From Desulfovibrio sp. (GTDB lineage Bacteria; Desulfobacterota; Desulfovibrionia; Desulfovibrionales; Desulfovibrionaceae): a stretch of 45,528 bases of DNA. Shown here piece by piece: positions 1 to 7,868 of the stretch. Both the position numbers and the translations under genes were made by a program. The first letter of the stretch is position 1. Each line of letters starts with the position of its first letter. The DNA lies in assembly GCF_019424165.1 (NCBI RefSeq), contig NZ_JAHZAA010000011.1, forward strand, positions 26,077 to 71,604. Reading direction: 5' to 3'. The notes below the pieces were generated by a model that was given only the letters and a program-made list of their open reading frames with translations, was not told the DNA's origin and searched no databases.

Positions 1-293
1 CGTCTTCTGCTGCCCGCACAAAACCGCCAGCCTGCATGACTGCCTCTGTCGCAGCAGCCAGCCGTCATGACGTCGACGGCCCAACGGCAACCAGGCTTCT
101 AACCAGCAGCCAAGGGCAACCAGCCCGGCGGAAAATACTGCCCTCCCGCCTGCATCTGCGGGCAATGCGCCACCCATCCCTGCGCGATGCACCTTTCTTC
201 ATAGCAGCCGGCATTTGCAATGCCCTCACTGTCTTCGTTTGAATCCCCTGCGCCCGCGCGGCAAAGGGGGCAATGGCCCTTCTACATATGCAA

Positions 294-310
294 TGGCATT
301 TAATTTGCAT
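294..310 (+). promoter_or_regulatory. sigma-54 type promoter (-24/-12)
   Basis: The sequence TGGCATTTAATTTGCAT has GG at 295-296 and GC at 307-308, separated by exactly 10 bases. This fits the RpoN consensus TGGCAC-N5-TTGCW closely. It lies about 73 bases before the start codon of the small gene at 383. The 3' half, TTAATTTGCAT, also occurs in the site before flhF (38321-38337), which suggests a shared regulon. Bases 1-293 contain no gene I can recognise. Confidence 0.6.
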
Positions 311-382
311 ATTTTTCCGCATCCGCCCTGTGCGGAAAATCTGACCCTACCCGCCTTCGCGGCCATATATGAGGACACTGCC

Positions 383-631
383 ATGGAAATTTCCGGACTC
401 AACAAATTCAATGCCTTTGCGTTTCCCCTGCCCGGCAAGGACGATTCCGGCTCCACCCCCGCAGCCGTGCAGGACGTCGTCAATCTGAGCACCCCTCAGT
501 TGCTTGAAGATCATGAAGTGGATGCCGTTATGGACGAAACCCTGAATATGATCGCTCATGACAACGTGGCCGCGCTCTCCGTGCATGGCGGGTTGAGCCA
601 GAGCCGCGTTTTCGCGCTGCTCGGCATGTAG
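383..631 (+). CDS. small conserved-looking protein of unknown function (82 aa)
   Basis: The reading frame is open further upstream, but the ATG at 383 is preceded by GAGG at 371-374 and follows the sigma-54 site at a normal leader distance, so I start it there. The 82-residue product is acidic in the middle (residues about 30-58) and ends in a small hydrophobic C-terminus (VFALLGM). It has no signal peptide, membrane segment or catalytic motif that I recognise. The sigma-54 promoter hints at a link to motility, nitrogen or stress regulation, but this is inference only. It is followed by an intrinsic terminator at 728-760, so it is probably transcribed alone. Confidence 0.6.
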   Translation: MEISGLNKFNAFAFPLPGKDDSGSTPAAVQDVVNLSTPQLLEDHEVDAVMDETLNMIAHDNVAALSVHGGLSQSRVFALLGM

Positions 632-682
632 CGGGGGCGGCCCCGGCCGCGCCTTGCATGCTGCGGTTATGGGAATGAAAAT

Positions 683-710
683 TTGACACCTCCGCCGCGT
701 TGAGGATACT
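683..710 (+). promoter_or_regulatory. sigma-70-like promoter for tyrS leader
   Basis: A perfect -35 hexamer TTGACA (683-688) is followed after 16 bases by GATACT (705-710), which matches four of six -10 positions. Transcription would begin near 717, only about 11 bases before the terminator hairpin at 728. Confidence 0.45.
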
Positions 711-727
711 GTCACCTGTCCAAGTCA

Positions 728-760
728 GGCACAGAACACCTGTTCTGTGCCGAATTTTTT
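728..760 (+). terminator. intrinsic terminator or attenuator upstream of tyrS
   Basis: GGCACAGAAC (728-737), loop ACCT, and GTTCTGTGCC (742-751) form a perfect 10-bp stem, followed by a run of six T at 755-760. It lies 97 bases after the stop of the small gene and 47 bases before the tyrS ATG. It may simply end the upstream transcript. However, the better promoter lies before it, so tyrS transcripts would have to read through it. Confidence 0.75.
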
Positions 761-807
761 ACCGCAACAGACTGTATTACCGCAGCCGGTACATGAGGAT
801 AGGGTAA

Positions 808-2004
808 ATGACCGACATTGACCGCCAAATGGCTACCATCAAGCGCGGCGTGGCCGAACTGATCGACGAGAACGAACTGCGCAAAAAAATCCTGCGCGGC
901 GCTCCCCTGCGTATCAAGGTGGGCTTTGACCCCACCGCCCCCGACCTGCATCTGGGGCATACGGTAGTCATGCACAAGATGCGCCACTTTCAGGAACTGG
1001 GCCACCATGTAGTCTTTCTTATCGGCGATTTCACCGGGCGCATCGGCGACCCTTCGGGCCGCTCCGAAACCCGCCCCCCGCTCACTGAAGAGCAGGTGCT
1101 CGCCAATGCCGAGACCTATAAAAAACAGGTCTTCAAAATTCTTGACCCCGCCAAGACCGAAGTGGCCTTCAACTCCGCTTGGCTCGGCAAGCTTGACGCC
1201 ACCGGCTTTATCAAGCTTGCATCCAGCTATACCGTAGCCCGCATGATGGAGCGCGACGACTTCGAAAAGCGCTTCCGCGAGCAGCGGCCCATTTCTATCC
1301 ACGAATTTCTCTATCCCCTCTGCCAGGGGTATGACTCCGTATGCCTCAAGACCGATGTGGAAATGGGCGGCACCGACCAGAAGTTCAACCTGCTGGTAGG
1401 CCGCAACCTTCAGGCCCATTACGGCATCGAGAGCCAGTGCATTCTCACCATGCCCCTGCTTGAAGGTACGGATGGCGTGCGCAAGATGTCAAAGTCTTAC
1501 GGCAACTACATCGGTATTGACGAAGCGCCTTCCGAAATCTTCGGCAAGATCATGGCCGTTTCCGACGATCTCATGTGGCGCTACTACGAGCTGCTTTCGA
1601 CCAAAAGCCTGGAAGACATCGCCACCCTCAAGGCAGATGTGGCTAACGGTACAGTACATCCCAAGGCCGCCAAGGAAACTCTGGCCCACGAAATGGTCAC
1701 CCGTTATCACAGCCGGAAAGACGCTGACGAAGCCCAGCAGGGCTTTAATGCGGTTTTTGCGGGCGGCGGCGTGCCGGACGAAATGCCCGAACACCAGTGC
1801 TCCCACGGCGAAGACAGCACCCCCCCGGTCTTTCTCGAAGCTGCGGGTCTGGTCAAAAGCCGCGGCGAGGCCAAACGTCTCATGAAGGAAGGGGCGCTTT
1901 CCATCGACGGACAGCGCTGCGACGACGCCATAACGCCCTTGTCCGCAGGGGAATATGTGATCAAACTGGGCAAAAAGCGCTTTTTGAAGCTGCTGGTCAG
2001 CTAA
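808..2004 (+). CDS. tyrS: tyrosyl-tRNA synthetase
   Basis: This cytoplasmic class I synthetase charges tRNA-Tyr with tyrosine using ATP. The 398-residue product has the class I signatures HLGH at residues 48-51 and KMSKS at 226-230. A tyrosine-binding region with GYDSVCLKTDVEMGGTDQ is followed by a C-terminal S4-type RNA-binding domain (about 335-398, with VKSRGEAKRLMKEG). Length and motif set fit the TyrZ-like branch of bacterial TyrRS. The ATG at 808 has a purine-rich GAGGATAGGG just upstream. The gene appears monocistronic, with a terminator-like hairpin on each side. The upstream hairpin between promoter and gene suggests regulated read-through, although no Tyr-rich leader peptide is visible. 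Confidence 0.95.
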   Translation: MTDIDRQMATIKRGVAELIDENELRKKILRGAPLRIKVGFDPTAPDLHLGHTVVMHKMRHFQELGHHVVFLIGDFTGRIGDPSGRSETRPPLTEEQVLANAETYKKQVFKILDPAKTEVAFNSAWLGKLDATGFIKLASSYTVARMMERDDFEKRFREQRPISIHEFLYPLCQGYDSVCLKTDVEMGGTDQKFNLLVGRNLQAHYGIESQCILTMPLLEGTDGVRKMSKSYGNYIGIDEAPSEIFGKIMAVSDDLMWRYYELLSTKSLEDIATLKADVANGTVHPKAAKETLAHEMVTRYHSRKDADEAQQGFNAVFAGGGVPDEMPEHQCSHGEDSTPPVFLEAAGLVKSRGEAKRLMKEGALSIDGQRCDDAITPLSAGEYVIKLGKKRFLKLLVS

Positions 2005-2072
2005 CGCGTTTTATACATGCTGGGCATACGCATTCTCAGCAGTTGTAAACCCTTCACTCCGGTGTCTGGCAA

Positions 2073-2093
2073 GGCGTAAACGGCGTTTACGCC
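2073..2093. repeat. 9-bp inverted repeat downstream of tyrS
   Basis: GGCGTAAAC (2073-2081), spacer GGC, and GTTTACGCC (2085-2093) form a perfect dyad. No T-run follows, so it is not a canonical terminator. It is the first of three consecutive hairpins between tyrS and the MarR gene. Confidence 0.5.
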
Positions 2094-2134
2094 TCTGTGG
2101 CGAATGCCCGCGCCCACGTTGGACAGTTAAAAAA

Positions 2135-2174
2135 AACGGCCCTGAAACAAGCGCCGTTGCGATGATTTTTGTTT
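2135..2174 (+). terminator. probable tyrS terminator
   Basis: AACGGC (2135-2140) pairs with GCCGTT (2153-2158) around a 12-base loop. The T-rich tract ATTTTTGTTT follows at 2165-2174. The stem is short, so confidence is moderate. Confidence 0.5.
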
Positions 2175-2184
2175 ATTGACCGAA

Positions 2185-2247
2185 AAAGGCCCGTTGCAGC
2201 ACAGGAACAGTACCCTTGGGTACGCGCCTGAGCTGCAACGGGCCTTT
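2185..2247. repeat. long near-perfect hairpin, possible bidirectional terminator or small mobile/REP-like element
   Basis: A 16-bp outer stem (AAAGGCCCGTTGCAGC at 2185-2200 with its exact complement at 2232-2247) continues through one A-A mismatch into CAGG/CCTG (2202-2205/2227-2230). After a small internal loop it ends in GTACCC-TT-GGGTAC (2210-2223). That is 26 paired bases in 63 nt. Read on the minus strand it is followed by TTTTTCGG. No protein-coding gene is convincing in 2005-2615. Confidence 0.6.
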
Positions 2248-2530
2248 CGACATTGCAGCGCTGTAATGCGCATGCTCAGCGTTGATGTCGCCCGCTGTGA
2301 GCCTGCCGCCGCAAATACGCAGGGCTGGCGTCATCAGCAGCCCCCCACAACGGCGGAACCTGGCTTACACCTTCGTGAGCACAGCTCGCCAATTTTAAAT
2401 AACAGTCTTAAATCAATAGAAAAAAGTAAAAAACAGCCTGTTCCGGCAAGCATGCCAACATTCGGAAAGACTATTTTTGTTTGCCGACGAACATTCAGGC
2501 ACATGCAGAGAAAAACCTTGCCCTAATTTA

Positions 2531-2602
2531 TATAATAAACTGTGTTTATTGGAAAAAATAAATGTTGAAATATTGTATGCATGGCATACAATATTTCAAC
2601 AT
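2531..2602 (+). promoter_or_regulatory. promoter -10 and MarR operator (19-bp perfect dyad)
   Basis: TATAAT at 2531-2536 is a consensus -10, with no good -35 visible. Downstream, the 19-base arm at 2562-2580 (starting ATGTTGAAATATT) is repeated exactly in inverted orientation at 2584-2602, around the 3-base spacer ATG. MarR regulators bind AT-rich dyads near their own promoters, so this is very likely the autoregulatory operator. Confidence 0.7.
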
Positions 2603-2615
2603 GACGGAGACAGAA

Positions 2616-3062
2616 ATGCAGACCGAAAATGAAAAAATCGAAAGCACGCTTATGGCACTCATTGAACGTGTTACAACTCTTTCAAAGCGCCCGGTAGACC
2701 TTGAAGGACACACACTTTACCGCAGAGAGCTGCACGTAATTGCTCTTATTGGAAAATCAGAAGGAATAACTGGCACAGAGCTGGCCAGATTTTTTGGCAT
2801 CACCAGGGGGGTAACCCATAAGATACTTGCACAACTTGAAAAAAAGGATTTGATTTTTAAATCAAGCCAGCCAGTAAGCAGCAAAAACATCGCACTGCAT
2901 CTGACAGATTCAGGCAAGAAAGTTTTTTTGTTGCATGAACAATATCACAAAAACCTGTCGCGTGAATTTAATGCCTATTTATCGGCGAAAGATGCTTCTG
3001 TTCGCCTTGAATACATAGATTTCTTGGAAAAAATCCTTGAAATGACAAACAGCCATCTTTGA
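2616..3062 (+). CDS. MarR family winged-helix transcriptional regulator
   Basis: This is a DNA-binding regulator of about 148 residues, the usual MarR length. A central winged helix-turn-helix (ELARFFGITRGVTHKILAQLEKKDLI, written here as positions about 58-83) is flanked by N- and C-terminal dimerisation helices. I chose the ATG at 2616 because ACGGAGA (2604-2610) is a good ribosome site. Earlier in-frame ATGs at 2562 and 2601 fall inside or on the edge of the operator dyad. The gene is AT-rich compared with its neighbours and is followed after 13 bases by a metallo-beta-lactamase-fold gene, which it probably co-regulates. The effector ligand cannot be told from sequence. Confidence 0.88.
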   Translation: MQTENEKIESTLMALIERVTTLSKRPVDLEGHTLYRRELHVIALIGKSEGITGTELARFFGITRGVTHKILAQLEKKDLIFKSSQPVSSKNIALHLTDSGKKVFLLHEQYHKNLSREFNAYLSAKDASVRLEYIDFLEKILEMTNSHL

Positions 3063-3075
3063 TAAGGACATCACA

Positions 3076-3897
3076 ATGATAGTAAAAACTCTTGTTGAAA
3101 ATACGGCTCTGGATAAACGGTTTAGGGCAAACCACGGTCTATCGTTTTATATTGAAACCAATAAGCATAAAATCCTCTTTGATGTAGGTGAAAACGAAAA
3201 CTTTTTATATAACGCAAGTCTATTAAATGTACACATAGACCAAATAGATGTTGTTGTCATATCTCACGCACACATTGATCATGGTGGCGCGTTGAACTTG
3301 TTTTTAGAAAAAAATGATACCGCACTAATCTATCTGCAAAAAGAAGCTTTTGAAAAATACTATGCGATTTCCGGAGGCCGGCAGTTTGATTTAAGCCTTG
3401 ATGCTGCCCTAAAATCTCACCCAAGAATAAGACTGGTAGATGATTTTGTGCGTATAGATGATGAGCTTTCAATATTTGGTAAAATCACAGGACGTAAACT
3501 TGTCACACAGTTAAACGCCAGTTTGTTCAAAAAAGTAAATCAGCAGTTTGTTCACGATGAATTTGCGCATGAGCAATGCCTTGTAGTGGAGTTTGAAAAT
3601 AAAAAAATACTCTTTGGTGGATGCGCCCATAGCGGCATTGTGAACATTTTGGAGAAAGGCGAAAACCTTTATCAATCAGAGTTTGATTTCGTTTTTTCAG
3701 GATTTCACCTGTTTGATCCCATAACAAAGGTATCTGAACAGCCAGAGCTGGTTACGGCAATAGAGCAAGAACTACGTAAACGGAAAACAGTTTTTTATAC
3801 AGGCCACTGCACAGGAGAAACCGTTTTCAATGCCCTGAAAGAAAACATGCGTGATAAAATTTGGTACGCATCGGCGGGTTCAGAAGTAACGGTTTAA
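3076..3897 (+). CDS. metallo-beta-lactamase-fold metallohydrolase (COG1237-like)
   Basis: This 273-residue cytoplasmic protein carries the metal-binding signature HAHIDHGG (His64, His66, Asp68, His69). Further candidate metal ligands are in GGCAHSG and FYTGHCTG near the C-terminus. The overall pattern resembles the COG1237 group of MBL hydrolases, related to the family annotated as 7,8-dihydropterin-6-methyl-4-(beta-D-ribofuranosyl)-aminobenzene-5'-phosphate synthase. The substrate is unknown. AAGGA at 3064-3068 is the ribosome site. It forms a two-gene AT-rich operon with the MarR gene upstream, which looks horizontally acquired. Confidence 0.82.
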   Translation: MIVKTLVENTALDKRFRANHGLSFYIETNKHKILFDVGENENFLYNASLLNVHIDQIDVVVISHAHIDHGGALNLFLEKNDTALIYLQKEAFEKYYAISGGRQFDLSLDAALKSHPRIRLVDDFVRIDDELSIFGKITGRKLVTQLNASLFKKVNQQFVHDEFAHEQCLVVEFENKKILFGGCAHSGIVNILEKGENLYQSEFDFVFSGFHLFDPITKVSEQPELVTAIEQELRKRKTVFYTGHCTGETVFNALKENMRDKIWYASAGSEVTV

Positions 3898-4166
3898 ACA
3901 TTTCAGCGCCGCTCAACAAGCGAAGCATTGAACTTCCGGCATAAAAGACAAGAGCAAGCATTATAAATACTGTAGCCTTTCCGGCTGCTGCGTACAGCAA
4001 AAAGCGGCCTGACCCCACGCCTGATAGCCGGGTAGTATGTAGACGTACGTTCCCAACCCATACCGCCGGAAGACCGATAATTTTTTGTGCCAGTGCACCT
4101 TTATGGGCATTGGCACACCCGCTTTTATTTCATGATGATTTATCTTACTCTGGCAATGGAGGGCGT

Positions 4167-5384
4167 ATGCAGAAACTTTATGTTGCCATGGTCGGCCTGC
4201 CCGCCAGGGGAAAATCCACCCTGGCAAAGCGCATTCGTGACGGCCTGCTGGCCGAGGGCATTGAGGCCAGGCTGTTCAATAATGGCGACATGCGCCGCGC
4301 GCTTATGGGCGCGGAGTCTACCAACCCGGACTTTTACAATCCCGCCAACGAAACGGGCCGCGAAGCGCGCGAGATGATCTGCCGCCGGAATATGGAGCTT
4401 GCCCGCGCATGGCTGGCCGCCGAAGGTGAAGTGGCAATTCTGGACGCCACCAACGTTAGCCGCGCGCGGCGCATCCTTATTGAAAAAACGCTTACCGAGC
4501 ACCCCGTGCTGTTTGTGGAATGCGTCAATGAGGACCAGTTGCTCCTCAAGGCATGCATACGCCGCAAGACTACCCTGCCGGAATACGCCGCCTACACCGA
4601 GGATGAAGCCCTGCAAAGCTTCATGAAGCGCATAAGCTATTATGAAGCCATTTATGAGCCCTTGAAAGAGGAAAAATTCTGGCTCTGCGTAGACTCCACC
4701 GCCAACCGTATTCTGGGCGAGCGCCCTTGCGAGGGTTCACCCTACTATCCTGCCATACGCGAAATAGTGGTCAGCGCCTGGGTTCACTGCCTCTATCTTG
4801 CGCGGCACGGCCAGACAGAATTCAACGTGCGCGGCCGCATCGGCGGCGATCCGCCCCTGACGGCCAGAGGGCGCAACCAGGCCAAAGCCCTGGCGCGGCA
4901 CATGCGCCACAAGGACATAAGCTGGGTCTTTACCTCTACCCGGCTGCGCTCGCACGAAACCGCCACGCCGTTGCTGGCGGGGCATCCCGGCGCTCATGTC
5001 ATGGCCTTCAAGGAATTTGACGAAATATGGGCCGGCGACTGTGAAGGCATGCTGTACAGCGAAATCCGCGCAAAAATGCCCGGAGTGACCGCCGGGCGCA
5101 ATGCCAACAAATATACATACGCCTATCCCAATGGCGAAAGCTACGCCATATTGCGCGAGCGCGTACAGCGCGGACTACGGCGCGCCCTGTTTCTTGCTGG
5201 TGACACGCCGCTTGTGATTGTGGGGCATCAAGCTGTAAACCGGGTACTGCTTTCCCTTTTTCTTCAGCAGCGCAGTGAAGACGTGCCTTATATCTACATA
5301 CCGCAAAATCAGTATTACCATATAAGTATGACGCCGCGGCGCAAGGTTTTTGAACGTATTCCCTATCAGGAAGAAAATTTCTAA
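4167..5384 (+). CDS. PFK2/FBPase2-like bifunctional protein (6-phosphofructo-2-kinase / histidine phosphatase)
   Basis: The 405-residue product has two domains. The N-terminal half is a P-loop kinase with GLPARGKST at residues 10-18 and an ATP-binding layout like 6-phosphofructo-2-kinase. The C-terminal half is a histidine-phosphatase domain beginning LARHGQTEFN (His214 predicted as the phosphoacceptor), with the second catalytic histidine in VGHQAVNR (His354). This matches the eukaryotic enzyme that makes and breaks fructose-2,6-bisphosphate. The actual substrate in bacteria is not proven by sequence. The start at 4167 follows GGAGGG (4158-4163); a longer upstream frame lacks support. A hairpin with one mismatch at 4087-4116 precedes it. 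Confidence 0.8.
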   Translation: MQKLYVAMVGLPARGKSTLAKRIRDGLLAEGIEARLFNNGDMRRALMGAESTNPDFYNPANETGREAREMICRRNMELARAWLAAEGEVAILDATNVSRARRILIEKTLTEHPVLFVECVNEDQLLLKACIRRKTTLPEYAAYTEDEALQSFMKRISYYEAIYEPLKEEKFWLCVDSTANRILGERPCEGSPYYPAIREIVVSAWVHCLYLARHGQTEFNVRGRIGGDPPLTARGRNQAKALARHMRHKDISWVFTSTRLRSHETATPLLAGHPGAHVMAFKEFDEIWAGDCEGMLYSEIRAKMPGVTAGRNANKYTYAYPNGESYAILRERVQRGLRRALFLAGDTPLVIVGHQAVNRVLLSLFLQQRSEDVPYIYIPQNQYYHISMTPRRKVFERIPYQEENF

Positions 5385-5586
5385 CGGTTTTGCCCTTGCG
5401 CGTCTAACAATAAGCTTTACTCTTTTTGCGCGAAACGGTATTAGCCTGCGTGCCAAGCCACTTTCCCATGTCCCTCCAAGGACACTCAGGCCGCTTCATA
5501 CGCATACCCCCCTCGAATACATCTGTTTATGCGGTTTGAATAATCTCAACCGCCGAGTGAAGCGGCAAAAATCCAAGGAAAATACT

Positions 5587-7344
5587 ATGAAATTACAAGC
5601 TAAACTTCTGGCAGGTTTTCTTCTTTCTGCCCTGATCACGCTGTCCATGGGTATTTTTGCCGACTCACGTCTGCACGACATGAGCAAGGCCGACACGTTT
5701 TTGTATACGCACTCGACGGAACCTATGGGCGACCTTATAAACATGTCAGTCTATTTCCAGCGTATCCGCCTGGACCTGCTGACCTTTGTCACTACCGATG
5801 AAGATACCGTAAAACAGCGCGTGCGAACAGAAATTCCCCAGTACAGGGCCATCATCGACAGCGGCACTACCGAGGTGGAATCAAGCCTGATTTCCGCTGA
5901 AGCGCAAAAAATCCTGGCGGTATACAAGCTGCGCCGTCAGGATTTCCGCACCATGACAGACACTGTCATGTCGCTGGCAAGTGATGGCAAGCAGGCCCAG
6001 GCCTATACCCTGCTTACCGGCAAGGGCTGGGAAATATCTACCGCCTACCAGAACGCCATTGGTGATCTTGTGGCCTCCAAACTTGAGCAGGGCAAGCTGC
6101 TGTCCCAAAAAAATGCCGAACTGGCTGATTCGTCCAGCCGTCTGCTCTATGTGGCCCTGGGCTTCGGCATTTTGCTTTCCATTGCCCTGGGTATTCTGCT
6201 TACCCGCAACATCATGCGCCAGCTTGGCGAAGACCCAGGCTACCTGGCCGAAGTGGCGGGCGAGATCGCGCAGGGCAACCTCAATGTGGCGTTCAGGCCG
6301 CAAAAGACAGCCGGGGGCGTGTACCATGTGATGCAAAACATGGTCGGCACCATGAAGGAAAAAATCGCCGAAGCCGAGGAAAAAAGCGCTGAAGCGGCCC
6401 GTCAGGCCGATCAGGCCAACATTGCCACCCAGGAAGCGCACGCCGCCAAGGCTGCCGCAGAACGTGCCAAGGCTGAAGGCATGCTGCAAGCTGCCCAGCA
6501 GCTTGAAGAAGTGGTGGGTATCCTGACCTCTGCTTCCGAAGAGCTTTCGGCACAGATCGAACAGTCCAGCCGCGGCGCGGACGAACAGTCGCAGCGCGTC
6601 AGTGAAACGGCGACGGCCATGGAAGAAATGAACGCCACCGTGCGCGAAGTTGCCAGTAATGCCGGACACGCATCGGAAATGTCTGACCAGGCCCACCTCC
6701 AGGCGCAGGAAGGCGCGGCCATAGTGTCGCGCGTGGTGCAGGGCATCAATGAAGTTTCACGGCAAAGCATTGAAATCAAGCAAGATATGGATCTTCTGAG
6801 CCATCAGGCCGAAGGTATCGGGCAGATCATGAGCGTCATTTCCGACATTGCCGACCAGACCAACCTGCTGGCCCTCAATGCCGCCATTGAGGCCGCCCGG
6901 GCCGGCGAGGCCGGAAGAGGATTTGCGGTAGTGGCGGACGAGGTGCGCAAGCTGGCCGAAAAAACCATGACCGCTACCCACGAAGTGGGCCAGGTCATCA
7001 GCGGCATCCAGGAAGGCACACGCAAAAGCGTGGCCGGGGTGGATGTTTCCATCGGCACGATTCAGGAGGCCACCAGCCTTGCCAACCAGTCCGGCGAAAC
7101 CTTGCACAGCATTGTTGCGCTGGTAGACCAGACCAACGATCAGGTACGCTCCATCGCCACGGCCAGCGAAGAGCAGTCCGCAGCCAGCGACGAAATCAAT
7201 CGCTCTGTGGAACAGGTTGCGGCCATTTCCAGCCAGACGGCCACCGCCATGGGCCAGGCCGCGCAGGCCACCGCGGAACTGGCGCGACAGTCTCAGGTGC
7301 TGCAGAGCCTTATCAATGACATGAAGGCTGAAGGCAGCCGTTAA
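5587..7344 (+). CDS. methyl-accepting chemotaxis protein
   Basis: This 585-residue transmembrane chemoreceptor has an N-terminal membrane helix (about 7-27), a periplasmic four-helix-type sensing domain of about 155 residues, a second membrane helix (about 186-207) and a HAMP-like linker. A long cytoplasmic coiled coil follows, with the conserved hairpin tip (about residues 411-460, containing DQTNLLALNAAIEAARAGE) that contacts CheA and CheW. No C-terminal CheR-tethering pentapeptide is visible. The frame is open further upstream, but AAGGAA before the ATG at 5587 and the start of the membrane helix set this start. A strong hairpin terminator follows. The ligand is unknown. Confidence 0.92.
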   Translation: MKLQAKLLAGFLLSALITLSMGIFADSRLHDMSKADTFLYTHSTEPMGDLINMSVYFQRIRLDLLTFVTTDEDTVKQRVRTEIPQYRAIIDSGTTEVESSLISAEAQKILAVYKLRRQDFRTMTDTVMSLASDGKQAQAYTLLTGKGWEISTAYQNAIGDLVASKLEQGKLLSQKNAELADSSSRLLYVALGFGILLSIALGILLTRNIMRQLGEDPGYLAEVAGEIAQGNLNVAFRPQKTAGGVYHVMQNMVGTMKEKIAEAEEKSAEAARQADQANIATQEAHAAKAAAERAKAEGMLQAAQQLEEVVGILTSASEELSAQIEQSSRGADEQSQRVSETATAMEEMNATVREVASNAGHASEMSDQAHLQAQEGAAIVSRVVQGINEVSRQSIEIKQDMDLLSHQAEGIGQIMSVISDIADQTNLLALNAAIEAARAGEAGRGFAVVADEVRKLAEKTMTATHEVGQVISGIQEGTRKSVAGVDVSIGTIQEATSLANQSGETLHSIVALVDQTNDQVRSIATASEEQSAASDEINRSVEQVAAISSQTATAMGQAAQATAELARQSQVLQSLINDMKAEGSR

Positions 7345-7354
7345 CATGCCTTGC

Positions 7355-7390
7355 GGGTGAAGGCCCCTTTTTCAGAAGGGGCCTTCACCC
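7355..7390 (+). terminator. hairpin terminator after chemoreceptor gene
   Basis: A perfect 15-bp stem (7355-7369 with 7376-7390; arm begins GGGTGAAGGCCCC) lies 10 bases after the chemoreceptor stop. The following sequence is only moderately T-rich, but position and stability favour termination. Confidence 0.65.
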
Positions 7391-7868
7391 ACACCCTCTA
7401 ACACCTTTCTTTTACTTCCATCCGTTACAGGCATTTTCCTGCCTGCGGCGGTGGGACCCCCCCAAAGCGCCTCACAGACATAGCACTGCCTCAACGTCCA
7501 TCAGCCCTAAATATACAGCCGTCCCACAGCTTTCGTACAAGGCGAAAGCAAACGCTGGTATTGTACGGTGCGCAGAAAAATCACCCGACCTCGGGAAGGA
7601 AGATCCCGAAGCAAAAGCCGCGCAGCCCTCGCAGGCTGGCGAAAGCTGGAAGGGCCAACAGCGTTGCTCGGAGTGCGTGCAGAGGGGTCCTTGAGGGTTG
7701 GTGGAAGAAAAGCCCAGCGGGGTGTTCCGCCCCCCCCACATGCCGCACGCCGCGCAAGGCGGCCCAAACTGAATGAGAGAAAAGCCCCCGCGCCCGCAGG
7801 GCTGTAAAATACTCCTTCGCGAAGGGCAAGCCTCTTCCCCTCGCAACCCGCCGCTCAGGCGCACGCCT
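7391..7868. other. gene-free GC-rich stretch, structured, possibly a dispersed repeat or ncRNA
   Basis: Several overlapping frames on both strands stay open through about 7470-7830, but none has a ribosome site, a plausible protein composition or a family motif, so I call no gene. The region contains C-runs (7457-7463 and 7731-7738) and several small inverted repeats. One of these (AGCCC 7783-7787 with GGGCT 7799-7803, followed on the minus strand by TTTTCTC) could terminate the TerC-family gene. Confidence 0.4.

Noticed and set aside
5383..5400. GG-N10-GC sequence at the end of the PFK2/FBPase2-like gene as a sigma-54 promoter for the chemoreceptor
   Set aside because: Only the GG/GC spacing fits; the flanking bases of both elements are poor (CGGTT and TTGCG).
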